DNA from: SZAS-103 sp038226665
GTDB lineage: Bacteria; Pseudomonadota; Gammaproteobacteria; Xanthomonadales; Xanthomonadaceae
Reading direction: 5' to 3'
NCBI GenBank assembly: GCA_038226665.1
Contig: JBBRQI010000001.1
Location: forward strand, 248,001 to 312,000
Length of the DNA: 64,000 bases
Every line of letters begins with the position of its first letter. Position 1 is the stretch's first letter. A program made the translations under genes and the position numbers. Below the pieces are notes generated by a model, which was given only the letters and a program-made list of their open reading frames with translations, made no database searches and had not been told where the DNA came from. Positions 15,259 to 24,991 of the stretch are shown here, piece after piece.

Positions 15259-16784
15259 TGGCCCTTGCTCCGCGCCATTTCAGCCGCCAACTGGGAGACG
15301 GCATTGCCCATCAGGTCGGTCAACGGTTTCGGGTAGATGCCGACCAGCAGCACGCCGAACGCGAACACGCCGAGCACGATGACCTCGCGGAAATTCACGT
15401 CAGTCAACTCGGCGACATGCGAATTGGCGACCTTGCCGAACACTACGCGCTTGACCAGCCACAAGGTATACGCCGCGCCGAGCACCAGCGTGGTCGCCGC
15501 ACCGAACGCGACCAGCGGACTCTGCTGGAACGTTGCAAGGATCACCATGAACTCGCCGACGAAACCCGACGTGCCCGGCAAACCGGAATTCGCCATCGCA
15601 AAGAACACGAAGAAGGTCGCGAATACCGGCATCGTGTTCACCACGCCGCCGTAGTCGCGGATCATGCGCGTGTGCATGCGGTCGTAGAGCACGCCGACGC
15701 ACGAGAACATCGCGCCGGAAATGAAACCGTGCGAAATCATCTGCACCATCGCGCCCTGCATGCCGAGCTTTGCGGCCGCGCTGTTGCCGACCACGCGCAC
15801 CAGTGCGAAGCCGATGAAAATGCCCAGCGTGACGAAGCCCATGTGCGCGATCGACGAATACGCGATCAGCTTCTTCATGTCCTCTTGCACCAGCGCGACC
15901 AGCCCGATGTAGACGACCGCGATCAACGACAGCGCGATGATCAGCCACGCCCAGTGGTTGCTCGCGTCGGGCAGGATCGGCAGCGAGAAGCGCACGAATC
16001 CGTACCCGCCGATCTTCAGCATGATCGCGGCCAGGATCACCGAACCGCCGGTCGGCGCCTCGACGTGCGCGTCCGGCAGCCATGTGTGCACCGGGAACAT
16101 CGGCACCTTGACCGCGAACGCGATCAGGAACGCGAAGAACAGCCAGGTCTGCTCCTGCATCGACAACGGCGCGTCATACAGGTCGACGAGCTGGAAGCTG
16201 CCGCACTTCAGGTACAGGTAGATCAACCCGATCAGCATGAAGATCGAGCCGAGGAAGGTGTAGAGGAAGAACTTGATGCTCGCATACACGCGGCGCGGCC
16301 CACCCCACACGCCGATGATGATGAACATCGGGATCAGCATCGCCTCGAAGAACACGTAGAACAGCATCGCGTCCATCGCACAGAACACGCCGACCATGAC
16401 GCCCTGCAAGATCAGGAACGAGGCCATGTACTGGTGCACGCGCTGGGTGATCGACGTCCACGCGCCGATGATGACCAGCACCGTGGTCAACGCGGTCAGC
16501 AGGATCAACGCGACCGATATCCCGTCCACGCCAAGCGAATAGTTGATGTGGTAGCTCGGCACCCAGGCGTGCTGTTCGACAAACTGCATCAGCCCGTTGC
16601 CAGGATCGAAGCGTTGGTACATCAGCATGCTCAGCGCGAAACTCACCAGTCCGACCAGCAGCGCGAACCAGCGCGCAGTCGATGGGCGCGCGCCAAAGAA
16701 CAACGTGAGCGCGCCGCCGAGGATCGGCACCCAGATCAGCAGGCTCAGCAGTGGGAAGGACGCGATTGGCATCAGGTTATCCAT
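15255..16784 (-). CDS. nuoM: NADH-quinone oxidoreductase subunit M
   Basis: Antiporter-like subunit of complex I, 509 residues with about 14 hydrophobic helices. FFEAMLIPMFIIIGVWGG near residue 145 carries the conserved Glu of the proton channel. TWLPDAHVEAPTGGSVILA near 235 and KKLIAYSSIAHMGFVTLG near 305 are standard NuoM signatures. It lies 22 bases after nuoL and overlaps nuoN by four bases. Confidence 0.98.
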   Translation of the reverse strand: MDNLMPIASFPLLSLLIWVPILGGALTLFFGARPSTARWFALLVGLVSFALSMLMYQRFDPGNGLMQFVEQHAWVPSYHINYSLGVDGISVALILLTALTTVLVIIGAWTSITQRVHQYMASFLILQGVMVGVFCAMDAMLFYVFFEAMLIPMFIIIGVWGGPRRVYASIKFFLYTFLGSIFMLIGLIYLYLKCGSFQLVDLYDAPLSMQEQTWLFFAFLIAFAVKVPMFPVHTWLPDAHVEAPTGGSVILAAIMLKIGGYGFVRFSLPILPDASNHWAWLIIALSLIAVVYIGLVALVQEDMKKLIAYSSIAHMGFVTLGIFIGFALVRVVGNSAAAKLGMQGAMVQMISHGFISGAMFSCVGVLYDRMHTRMIRDYGGVVNTMPVFATFFVFFAMANSGLPGTSGFVGEFMVILATFQQSPLVAFGAATTLVLGAAYTLWLVKRVVFGKVANSHVAELTDVNFREVIVLGVFAFGVLLVGIYPKPLTDLMGNAVSQLAAEMARSKGQ

Positions 16785-16806
16785 GAAGTCTCAGTCGATC
16801 CCGTGC

Positions 16807-18840
16807 TCAGGCCGGCCAGCGCAGCAGCACGCCGAGCATGGCGATAAGGCCAAGGATCATCGCGAACGCATAGTGGTATAGGTAGCCCGACTGCAATTTG
16901 CGCAGCACCTGGGCACTGCGACCGATGAAATGCGAGGTTCCGTCGACGACGATGCCGTCGATCACCGCTGCGTCGCCGGCCTTCCAGAAGAATTTGCCGA
17001 GCTTCAATCCACCGCCCGCGAAGCCATCGATCCAGAGCTTGTCGAAGCCGTATTTCTCTTCGAGGATGCGCACCGGCAACGCGAATTGCTTCCTCAGTTT
17101 CGGCGCAAGCGCCGGATGCAGCAGGTAGATGTAAGTCGCGAGGCCGAAACCGGCAAACGCAAGCCAGAACGGCAGTTGGGTGAATCCATGCAGGGCCATT
17201 GCGAGTGCATCGTGGGATTCCTCGGCCATCGTTGCCATCGCCGGATGCGCATCAGTGTTCACCACGATCGCGCCATCGAAGAAATGCCCGAACAGCATCG
17301 GCCCGACGGTGAGGTAACCGATCACCACCGACGGGATTGCGAGCAGGATCAATGGCAGGGTGACCACCCACGGCGATTCGTGTGGCTCGACCGGGCCGTG
17401 ATCAGCATGTTCGTGGTCCGGTTCCGCGCGCGCATTGACGTGCTCGTCGTGCGGCGGCGGATGACGGAAACGCTCCTCGCCATGGAACGTCATGTACAAC
17501 AGGCGGAAACTGTAGAAACAGGTCACGAATACGCCGAGCAGCACCGACAGGTAGGCGTAGTGCTGCACCCAGCCGCCGTGCTCGGAGACTGCCTTGGCGG
17601 CATCGATGATGCTGTCCTTGGAGTAGAAGCCCGAGAAGAATGGCGTCCCGACCAAGGCCAGGGTTCCGATCAAGCTGGTGATGTACGTGATCGGCATGTA
17701 CTTGCGCAGGCCGCCCATGCGGCGCATGTCTTGCTCGTGGTGCATGCCGATGATCACGCTGCCTGCGGCGAGGAACAACAACGCCTTGAAGAAGGCGTGT
17801 GTCATCAGGTGGAAGATCGCGACCGAATAGGCCGATGCACCCAGCGCGACAGTCATGTAACCCAGTTGCGAAAGCGTGGAATAAGCGATCACGCGCTTGA
17901 TGTCGTTCTGCACGATGCCGATCAAGCCGGTGAAGAACGCAGTCGTCGCGCCGATGAACAGCACGAAGTTCAGCGCCGTCTGCGACAACTCGAACAATGG
18001 CGACATGCGCGCGACCATGAAGATGCCGGCGGTCACCATCGTCGCGGCGTGGATCAGCGCCGAGATCGGCGTCGGTCCTTCCATGGAATCGGGCAGCCAC
18101 ACGTGCAGCGGCACCTGCGCCGACTTGCCCATCGCGCCGACGAACAGGCAGATGCAGATGACGGTCGGCACCGACCACGGATGCCCGGTGAATATCGAAA
18201 CATTCAGGTTCGCAATCGCCGGTGCCTGTGCGAACACCTGCGCGTAGTCGAGCGAACCGCACCAGGCGAGCACGCCTGCGATGCCAAGCAGGAAGCCGAA
18301 GTCGCCGACGCGATTGACGAGGAAGGCCTTCAGGTTGGCGAAGATCGCGGTCGGTTTGGTGAACCAGAAACCGATCAGCAGGTATGACACCAGGCCTACC
18401 GCCTCCCAGCCGAAGAACAGCTGCAGGAAGTTGTTGCTCATCACCAGCATCAGCATGCTGAAGGTGAACAGCGAGATGTAGCTGAAGAAGCGCTGGTAGC
18501 CGTCGTCATCGGCCATGTAGCCGATCGTGTAGATGTGCACCAGCAGCGACACGAAGGTGACGACCACCATCATCATCGCGGTGAGATTGTCGATCAGGAA
18601 GCCGATGTGCGCCGAATACCTGTCGATTTCGAAAAAGGTATAGACATTCGCGTTGTACGCAGGAGTCCCGTGCAGCAACTGCCACAGCACCTGGCAGGAC
18701 AACGCGCAGCTCACCGCGACGCCGAGGATCGTGACCGTATGCGCGCCCGCGCGGCCGATGACCTTGCCGAAAAATCCGGCCAGGAACGCGCCAAGCAACG
18801 GCGTCAGCGCGATGATCAGGAGGACGTTCTGCGAGATCAC
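16807..18840 (-). CDS. nuoL: NADH-quinone oxidoreductase subunit L
   Basis: The distal proton-pumping subunit of complex I, 677 residues, with the long C-terminal lateral helix expected after the antiporter core. Signatures include FFGWEAVGLVSYLLIGFW near 145, LHVWLPDSMEGPTPISALIH near 245 and KRVIAYSTLSQLGYMTVALG near 315. A histidine-rich loop (HPPPHDEHVNARAEPDHEH, about 460-480) lies between helices and may bind metal or be a lineage feature. It starts three bases after nuoK. Confidence 0.98.
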   Translation of the reverse strand: MISQNVLLIIALTPLLGAFLAGFFGKVIGRAGAHTVTILGVAVSCALSCQVLWQLLHGTPAYNANVYTFFEIDRYSAHIGFLIDNLTAMMMVVVTFVSLLVHIYTIGYMADDDGYQRFFSYISLFTFSMLMLVMSNNFLQLFFGWEAVGLVSYLLIGFWFTKPTAIFANLKAFLVNRVGDFGFLLGIAGVLAWCGSLDYAQVFAQAPAIANLNVSIFTGHPWSVPTVICICLFVGAMGKSAQVPLHVWLPDSMEGPTPISALIHAATMVTAGIFMVARMSPLFELSQTALNFVLFIGATTAFFTGLIGIVQNDIKRVIAYSTLSQLGYMTVALGASAYSVAIFHLMTHAFFKALLFLAAGSVIIGMHHEQDMRRMGGLRKYMPITYITSLIGTLALVGTPFFSGFYSKDSIIDAAKAVSEHGGWVQHYAYLSVLLGVFVTCFYSFRLLYMTFHGEERFRHPPPHDEHVNARAEPDHEHADHGPVEPHESPWVVTLPLILLAIPSVVIGYLTVGPMLFGHFFDGAIVVNTDAHPAMATMAEESHDALAMALHGFTQLPFWLAFAGFGLATYIYLLHPALAPKLRKQFALPVRILEEKYGFDKLWIDGFAGGGLKLGKFFWKAGDAAVIDGIVVDGTSHFIGRSAQVLRKLQSGYLYHYAFAMILGLIAMLGVLLRWPA

Positions 18841-18843
18841 GGA

Positions 18844-19149
18844 TCAGCCTCTTAAATCGTCGATCTTGGCGACATTGATATCGCGGCGGTTGCGGAACAG
18901 TGTCACCAGGATCGCCAGACCGATCGCTGATTCAGCGGCGGCGACGGTCAGGATGAAGAACACGAACACCTGTCCCGCGGGGTCGCCGAGGTAGCGCGAG
19001 AACGCAACGAAATTGATGTTCACCGCGAGCAGCATCAACTCGATCGACATCAGCAGGATAATGATGTTCTTGCGGTTGATGACGATGCCGGCGACGCCGA
19101 TCGAGAACAGGATCGCGCCCAGCACCAGGTAATGCCCCAACGGGATCAT
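18844..19149 (-). CDS. nuoK: NADH-quinone oxidoreductase subunit K
   Basis: Small three-helix membrane subunit of complex I, 101 residues, the standard length. The conserved acidic residues lie in LLMSIELMLLAVNINFVAF (helix 2) and AAAESAIGLAILVTLFRNR (helix 3). Its ATG overlaps the nuoJ stop. Confidence 0.98.
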   Translation of the reverse strand: MIPLGHYLVLGAILFSIGVAGIVINRKNIIILLMSIELMLLAVNINFVAFSRYLGDPAGQVFVFFILTVAAAESAIGLAILVTLFRNRRDINVAKIDDLRG

Positions 19150-19802
19150 GGCGCTTTCTCCGGTGCGGCTGCGTCAGGCGCTTGCGCTGCGACTGCCGAC
19201 TGCGAGGATTCCATCTTCACGATACGCACGCGGTCGCTCGCCTTCACCCGTACTTGTTCGCCGGGGTTCTGCGTCTTGGTGCCTTCGCGGCGACGCAGCG
19301 TCAACAGAATGGCGGCAACGACCGCGACGGTGAGGATCAACGCTGCGATCTCGAACGGGAGCGTGTATTGCGAGAACAACGCCTGCGACAACCACGCGGT
19401 GTTGCTGACATGCATCGCCTGTGCGGGATCGGCCGGCGCGAGATCCTGCGTATGCGGACGCGCGCCGATCAGCAGCACCATCTCTGTGGCCATCGTGATC
19501 GCTACCAGCAAACCCACCGGCACATAGCGCGCAAAACCTTCGCGAATCGATTCGGTATTGATGTCGAGCATCATCACCACGAACAGGAACAACACCATCA
19601 CCGCGCCAACGTAGACCAGCACCAGTACCAGCCCGAGGAATTCGGCCTGCAACAGGATCCACAGGCAGGCCGTGCTGAAGAAACTCAGCACCAGGAACAA
19701 CGCGGCATGTACGGAGTTCTTGACGCTGATCACCGACAACGCCGATAGCACGGTGACGGCGGCGAACACGTAGAAGGCAATGGTCGAAAAGTCGATCGGC
19801 AT
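19146..19802 (-). CDS. nuoJ: NADH-quinone oxidoreductase subunit J
   Basis: Membrane-arm subunit of complex I, 218 residues, five hydrophobic helices. I start at MPIDFSTIAFYVFAAV, five bases after the nuoI stop; the frame extends upstream but only as antisense-like sequence inside nuoI. YVGAVMVLFLFVVMMLDI near residue 60 contains the flexible pi-bulge helix typical of NuoJ. The C-terminal 40 residues are polar and Ala/Pro-rich. Confidence 0.96.
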   Translation of the reverse strand: MPIDFSTIAFYVFAAVTVLSALSVISVKNSVHAALFLVLSFFSTACLWILLQAEFLGLVLVLVYVGAVMVLFLFVVMMLDINTESIREGFARYVPVGLLVAITMATEMVLLIGARPHTQDLAPADPAQAMHVSNTAWLSQALFSQYTLPFEIAALILTVAVVAAILLTLRRREGTKTQNPGEQVRVKASDRVRIVKMESSQSAVAAQAPDAAAPEKAP

Positions 19803-19807
19803 GTCGG

Positions 19808-20296
19808 TCACCGATACGCTGCGTCGGCAGCGCGACGTTCGGCGATTTCCTTCTCGAACCGGTCGCCGATCGCGAGCAGTTGCGGCTTGGTCACGATGTT
19901 CTCGCCACGATGCTCGAAGTGGTATTCGTGGATATGCGTCTCGACGATCGAATCGACCGGGCAGCTTTCTTCGCAAAAGCCGCAGTAGATGCATTTGAAC
20001 AGGTCGATGTCGTAGCGCGTGGTGCGCCGGCTGCCGTCGTCACGCGGCTCGGAATCGATGGTGATAGCGAGCGCCGGGCACACCGCTTCGCAGAGCTTGC
20101 ACGCGATGCAGCGCTCTTCGCCATTCGGATAGCGCCGCAATGCATGCAGCCCGCGGAAACGCGGCGACTGCGGAATCTTCTCCATCGGATAGATCATCGT
20201 GTACTTGGGCTTGAACAGGTACTTCAAGGTCAGCCACAGGCCAGCGCACAGTTCGATCAGCAGCAGGCTACGGAAGTAGGTCACGATGCGATTCAT
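19808..20296 (-). CDS. nuoI: NADH-quinone oxidoreductase subunit I
   Basis: Peripheral ferredoxin-like subunit carrying clusters N6a and N6b that pass electrons to NuoB. The 162 residues contain two 4Fe-4S motifs, CIACKLCEAVCP (from residue 63) and CIYCGFCEESCP (from 102). The N-terminus includes a membrane-associated hydrophobic stretch. The start MNRIVTYFRSLLLIEL overlaps the nuoH stop by four bases. Confidence 0.98.
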   Translation of the reverse strand: MNRIVTYFRSLLLIELCAGLWLTLKYLFKPKYTMIYPMEKIPQSPRFRGLHALRRYPNGEERCIACKLCEAVCPALAITIDSEPRDDGSRRTTRYDIDLFKCIYCGFCEESCPVDSIVETHIHEYHFEHRGENIVTKPQLLAIGDRFEKEIAERRAADAAYR

Positions 20297-21372
20297 GCGA
20301 CCTGGCCTCCGCCGATGACGTGGTAGTACGCGCCAAGCGCGACCACGAAGATCCATACGATGCAGATCGGAATGAACACTTTCCAGCCGAGCCGCATGAT
20401 CTGGTCGTAACGGTAGCGCGGGAAGCTCGCGCGGAACCAGATGAATGCGCTGGCGAAGAAGAACACTTTCGCGAACAGCCACCACCAGCCCGGGATCGCC
20501 AGCAGTCCGAGAACGGGTATGTGCAGCATCGACGCCGGGAACGGCGACAACCAGCCGCCGAGGAACAGGATCGGCACCAGGAAACTCACCAGTATCATGT
20601 TCGCGTATTCGGCGAGGAAGAAGATCGCGAACGCCGATCCGGAATATTCGACGTGGAAGCCGGCGACGATTTCCGATTCGCCCTCGGCCACGTCGAACGG
20701 CGCACGGTTGGTTTCGGCCACGCCGGAGATGAAATAGATCAGGAACAATGGAAACAGCGGCCAGACGAACCAGTTGCCTGCGCCGAAGCGGCCCGTTTGC
20801 GCGTGCACGATGTCGGTGAGATTCAAGCTGCCGGCGGCGAGCAACACCCCGACGAGGGCGAACCCCATCGCGATCTCGTAGCTCACCATCTGCGCGGCCG
20901 AGCGCATCGCGCCAAGGAAGGCGTACTTCGAGTTCGAGGCCCAACCGGCGAGGATGATGCCGTACACGCCCATCGAGGTCATCGCGAGCAGGTACAACAA
21001 GCCTGCGTTCGCGTTCGACAATGCGATGCCGTCGTCGAACGGCACCACGGCCCACGCCGCGAGCGCTGGCGCGAGCGCGAGCACGGGCGCGAGCCGGAAC
21101 AGGAACGGCTGCGCCGCCGCCGGCATGATCGATTCCTTGAACAGCATCTTGAACACGTCGGCGAACGACTGCAGCAGTCCGCCGAGGCCGACGTAACTCG
21201 GCCCGTGGCGCACGTGCATCCAGCCGATCAGCTTGCGTTCCCACAACACGTAGAACGCGACCGACACGATCACCGGCAGGCAGATCGCGAGAATCTTGAC
21301 CAGCGTCCACAGCAGCAGTCCGGCGGTGCCGAAATGCAGGAACAGCTCGCGGATGGGCTCGAACAGCGTCAT
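20293..21372 (-). CDS. nuoH: NADH-quinone oxidoreductase subunit H
   Basis: Membrane subunit forming the quinone-binding junction with the peripheral arm. It has 359 residues and eight or so helices. Signatures are ERKLIGWMHVRHGPSYVG near residue 45, GWASNSKYAFLGAMRSAAQMVSYE near 140, and GVAETNRAPFDVAEGESEIV near 225. The start MTLFEPIRELFLHF overlaps the nuoG stop (ATGA). The upstream ATG at 21456 adds an Arg-rich shadow of nuoG. Confidence 0.97.
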   Translation of the reverse strand: MTLFEPIRELFLHFGTAGLLLWTLVKILAICLPVIVSVAFYVLWERKLIGWMHVRHGPSYVGLGGLLQSFADVFKMLFKESIMPAAAQPFLFRLAPVLALAPALAAWAVVPFDDGIALSNANAGLLYLLAMTSMGVYGIILAGWASNSKYAFLGAMRSAAQMVSYEIAMGFALVGVLLAAGSLNLTDIVHAQTGRFGAGNWFVWPLFPLFLIYFISGVAETNRAPFDVAEGESEIVAGFHVEYSGSAFAIFFLAEYANMILVSFLVPILFLGGWLSPFPASMLHIPVLGLLAIPGWWWLFAKVFFFASAFIWFRASFPRYRYDQIMRLGWKVFIPICIVWIFVVALGAYYHVIGGGQVA

Positions 21373-23663
21373 GCAACCGCCCCGCCGACACTCGCCACGC
21401 TGACGACACCATCGACGGCGAGCGGTGCGGTCGCGCCGTGACAGGATTCGATCCATACCGCGCCTTTCGCAACGCGCGTCGAAATTTCGACCGGCATTGT
21501 CGCCGTGCCATTCGCATCCGAAACTTTCGCCATTGCCCCAGCGACAAGACCGGAAGCCTTCGCGTCGTCAGGATGCAGCGTCGCGCTCGCAGCGCGCGTG
21601 AGCGGATGCGCCTGCAATGCGGGCGAACGGCGCAGCACGCCATCGACGCGATAGATCGGCGTGGTGACGATGCGCTCGAGGCCTTGCCCGCCCGCATTCG
21701 CCATCGCTGCGATGCCATTGCCTGAAGCGACGTGGTCCTCGACGATTCCCGCGCGTAATTCCTTCAGATCGACAAACTCGAATCCGGGCAGACCAAGCTG
21801 GCCGCCTAACGCGCGCAACACGCGCCAACCCGGACGCGCGTCCGCAGGCAACTTGCCGCCACCTGCAGTGGATTGCGCGAAGCCATCGACATTGATCAGC
21901 GTTGCTTCGATTTCCGGCAGCAAGCCAATCGGCAGGATCACGTCGGCAACAGCGCGCGTCGACTGGCACGCGAAATGGCTGAATGCGACGACCTTCGTTG
22001 CACCTAACGCCTTGCGCGCCTGTGTCGCTGCTGCAAAATCGAGACCCGGCTCAATGCCGTAGATCACATACGCGGCGCGTGCGTCAGCAAGCATTGCAGT
22101 TGCATCGCGTTTGCTCGGCAACACGCCGACACGCGCGAGCCCGATCGCATTCGCGCCTTGCGGCAGGCGGTTGAGCTTCGCGTCGTACGCGGCAGCAAGC
22201 CCGCGCGCTGCGGCGCGGATGCGCGACGCCTGCGGATGGGTTTCGGCGATTTCGCCGAGAATCACCACGATGTTCTTCGCGTTCTCGAGATCATCGGCGA
22301 TGTCGTCGTCGCCGTCCGCGATCCCCTGCACTGCTGCAGCGAGCTGCGATGGACGCACGATGCGCTTCGCAGTTGGTTCCTGGGTGAAATCGAAATCGAC
22401 CGGATTGATCGCATACACTTTCGCGCCGCGCTTGACGGCCTTGCGAATGCGCTGCGCAAGCAGCGGCATTTCAGTGCGCGGATTGCAGCCGATCAACACG
22501 ATCGCGTCTGCTGTTTCAATATCGGCGACTTTCATGCCGAAGGTTTCGGCGACCGGCGCATCGGCGAAATCGTTGTGGCGGATGCGATGGTCGAGATTAC
22601 CGCAATCCAATCCGGCCGCGAGTCGCGCGAGCAGCGCGCCTTCCTCGTTCGATGTCGCCGGATGCACGAGCACACCGAGCGCGTCGCCACGATGCTGGGT
22701 GAGGATTTCAGACGCACGTTCCAGCGCTTCGTCCCAACCGCATTCGCGCCACGCATCGCCGTCCTTCACCATCGGCTTGGTCGCGCGATCGGCGGCGGTC
22801 AACCCCTGGTGGGAATAGCGATCGCGATCCGACAGCCAGCATTCGTTGATCGCTTCGTTGTCGCGCGGCACGGTGCGCAACACGTCGCCGCGACGCAGAT
22901 GCAGGAACAGGTTCGAGCCGAGCGCGTCGTGGTATCCGATCGATTCGCGCGCGATCAATTCCCAAGCCCGCGCGCGGAAGCGGAACACCTTGTTGGTCAG
23001 CGCGCCGACCGGGCAGACGTCGATGACGTTGCCGGACAATTCAGTCGTCAGCGGCTTGCCGTCGTAGGTGCCGATTTCCAGATGCTCGCCGCGGTTCATG
23101 CCGCCAAGTTCGTAGGTGCCTGCGATCTCCGCGGTGAAGCGCACGCAGCGCGTGCACTGGATGCAGCGCGTCATGTCGGTCGCGACCAGCGGGCCGAGGT
23201 TTTCGTCGGCGACGACGCGCTTGCGTTCGGCGAAGCGGCTGACCGAACGGCCGTAACCGAGTGCAACGTCCTGCAATTCGCACTCGCCACCCTGATCGCA
23301 GATCGGGCAATCGAGTGGGTGGTTGATCAGCAGGAATTCCATCACGTTGCGCTGGCCTGATAACGCCCTTGGCGAACGCGTGTAGATCTTCATGCCGTCC
23401 ATGACCGGCGTGGCGCAGGCCGGCTGCGGTTTCGGCATCGGCTTGCCGCCCATTTCGGTCTCGACCATGCACATGCGGCAGTTCGCCGCGATCGGCAATT
23501 TTTCGTGATAACAGAAGCGCGGAATCGGAATGCCGGCCTTGTCCGCGGCTTGGATGATCATCGAGCCCTTCGGCGCGTGCAGTGCGACGCCGTCGATTTC
23601 GATGTTGACCTGGCCATCAGGCGCAGGTGCTGGCGCAGTGGTCGTGCTGGGCTGCGCACTCAT
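21369..23663 (-). CDS. nuoG: NADH-quinone oxidoreductase subunit G
   Basis: Large iron-sulfur subunit of the electron-input module, 764 residues. The N-terminus carries the 2Fe-2S site (RFCYHEKLPIAANCRMCMVE, then PACATPV). After it come the His-ligated cluster segment HPLDCPICDQGGECELQD and the 4Fe-4S motif TRCIQCTRCVRF. The C-terminal two thirds is the inactive molybdopterin-oxidoreductase fold. The start MSAQPSTTTAPAPAPDG gives a short Pro/Ala leader and overlaps nuoF by four bases. The extra N7 cluster motif of E. coli was not seen on inspection. Confidence 0.96.
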   Translation of the reverse strand: MSAQPSTTTAPAPAPDGQVNIEIDGVALHAPKGSMIIQAADKAGIPIPRFCYHEKLPIAANCRMCMVETEMGGKPMPKPQPACATPVMDGMKIYTRSPRALSGQRNVMEFLLINHPLDCPICDQGGECELQDVALGYGRSVSRFAERKRVVADENLGPLVATDMTRCIQCTRCVRFTAEIAGTYELGGMNRGEHLEIGTYDGKPLTTELSGNVIDVCPVGALTNKVFRFRARAWELIARESIGYHDALGSNLFLHLRRGDVLRTVPRDNEAINECWLSDRDRYSHQGLTAADRATKPMVKDGDAWRECGWDEALERASEILTQHRGDALGVLVHPATSNEEGALLARLAAGLDCGNLDHRIRHNDFADAPVAETFGMKVADIETADAIVLIGCNPRTEMPLLAQRIRKAVKRGAKVYAINPVDFDFTQEPTAKRIVRPSQLAAAVQGIADGDDDIADDLENAKNIVVILGEIAETHPQASRIRAAARGLAAAYDAKLNRLPQGANAIGLARVGVLPSKRDATAMLADARAAYVIYGIEPGLDFAAATQARKALGATKVVAFSHFACQSTRAVADVILPIGLLPEIEATLINVDGFAQSTAGGGKLPADARPGWRVLRALGGQLGLPGFEFVDLKELRAGIVEDHVASGNGIAAMANAGGQGLERIVTTPIYRVDGVLRRSPALQAHPLTRAASATLHPDDAKASGLVAGAMAKVSDANGTATMPVEISTRVAKGAVWIESCHGATAPLAVDGVVSVASVGGAVA

Positions 23664-24985
23664 GCGACGGCCTCCAGCGAGGAACCAACGGGCGCATCGA
23701 CAATCGAATGACCGTTCAAGATGAAGTATTCGAACTCGTGCCAGTAATGGCGCAGGAATCCCTGCACCGGCCACGCAGCCGCTTCGCCGAAGGCGCAGAT
23801 GGTATGGCCTTCGATTTGGCCCGCCGACGTCTTCAACATCGCGAGATCATCGAGTGTTGCGCGACCATCCACAATTCGCGTGAGCATGCGGTACATCCAG
23901 CCGGTGCCCTCGCGACACGGCGTGCACTGGCCACAGGATTCCGCATAGTAGAAACGCGCGATGCGCTGGCAGGCGCGCACCATGCATGTCGTTTCGTCCA
24001 TCACGATCACTGCGCCGGAACCCAGTCCCGATCCGGCTTTCTGGATCGCGTCGTAGTCCATCGTCAGTTGCATCATCGTCTCGCCCGGCAGAACCGGCAT
24101 CGACGAACCGCCCGGGATCACCGCCTTGATCTTGCTGCCGCCGCGCATGCCGCCGGCCATTTCCAGCAAGTCCGCGAACGATGTGCCAAGGCGAATTTCG
24201 TAATTGCCTGGCTTCGCGACATGGCCAGACACCGAGAAGACTTTCGGTCCGCCGTTGTTGGGTTTGCCGAGATTGAGGAACCACGGAGCGCCGTTGCGGA
24301 TGATCGCGGGCACCGATGCGAACGTCTCGGTGTTGTTGATCGTGGTCGGCCGACCGAACAGTCCGAAATTCGCGGGGAACGGCGGCTTGAAGCGCGGCTG
24401 GCCTTTCTTGCCTTCCAGCGACTCCATCAGCGCGGTTTCTTCGCCGCAGATGTATGCGCCCGCCCCGAGCGCTGTGTGCAGGTCGACGTCGATGCCCGAA
24501 CCCTGGATGTCCTTGCCGAGCCAGCCGTTCGCATACGCCTCGAACAGTGCTTGCTCAAGATGCTCGTACGGCTCGTGATGGAATTCGCCACGCAGGTAGT
24601 TGTAGCCGACAGTCGAACCGGTCGCGTAACACGCGATCGCCATGCCCTCGATCACTGCATGCGGATTGAAACGAAGGATGTCGCGGTCCTTGCACGTACC
24701 CGGTTCCGACTCATCCGAATTGCAGAGGATGTACTTCTGCGCGCCCGGCCCTTTCGGCATGAAACTCCATTTGAGTCCGGTCGGGAAACCTGCGCCGCCA
24801 CGACCGCGCAGGCCGGAAGCCTTCACCGTCTCGATGACCTCGTTGGGCGGGATTTTCTCGCGCAGGATCTTGTTCCACGCGACATAGCCACCCGACTTCA
24901 CATAGCTGTCGTACGACCACGGCGTGTCGTAGTGCAGCGTCGTGAGGCAGACGCTGTGTTCCTGGGGTGCGGGTCCGTAGGCCAT
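23660..24985 (-). CDS. nuoF: NADH-quinone oxidoreductase subunit F
   Basis: Binds NADH and FMN and passes electrons to cluster N3. The 441 residues contain the Gly-rich nucleotide/FMN segment GLRGRGGAGFPTGLKW (about 58-73) and ICGEETALMESLEG near 180. The N3 ligands lie in ESCGQCTPCREGTG and the later HTICAFGEAAAWP. It lies six bases after nuoE and overlaps nuoG (ATGA). Confidence 0.98.
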   Translation of the reverse strand: MAYGPAPQEHSVCLTTLHYDTPWSYDSYVKSGGYVAWNKILREKIPPNEVIETVKASGLRGRGGAGFPTGLKWSFMPKGPGAQKYILCNSDESEPGTCKDRDILRFNPHAVIEGMAIACYATGSTVGYNYLRGEFHHEPYEHLEQALFEAYANGWLGKDIQGSGIDVDLHTALGAGAYICGEETALMESLEGKKGQPRFKPPFPANFGLFGRPTTINNTETFASVPAIIRNGAPWFLNLGKPNNGGPKVFSVSGHVAKPGNYEIRLGTSFADLLEMAGGMRGGSKIKAVIPGGSSMPVLPGETMMQLTMDYDAIQKAGSGLGSGAVIVMDETTCMVRACQRIARFYYAESCGQCTPCREGTGWMYRMLTRIVDGRATLDDLAMLKTSAGQIEGHTICAFGEAAAWPVQGFLRHYWHEFEYFILNGHSIVDAPVGSSLEAVA

Positions 24986-24991
24986 GGTCGG

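Noticed and set aside
16930..18387. 485-codon open frame on the plus strand
   Set aside because: Antisense shadow of nuoL with no family motif.
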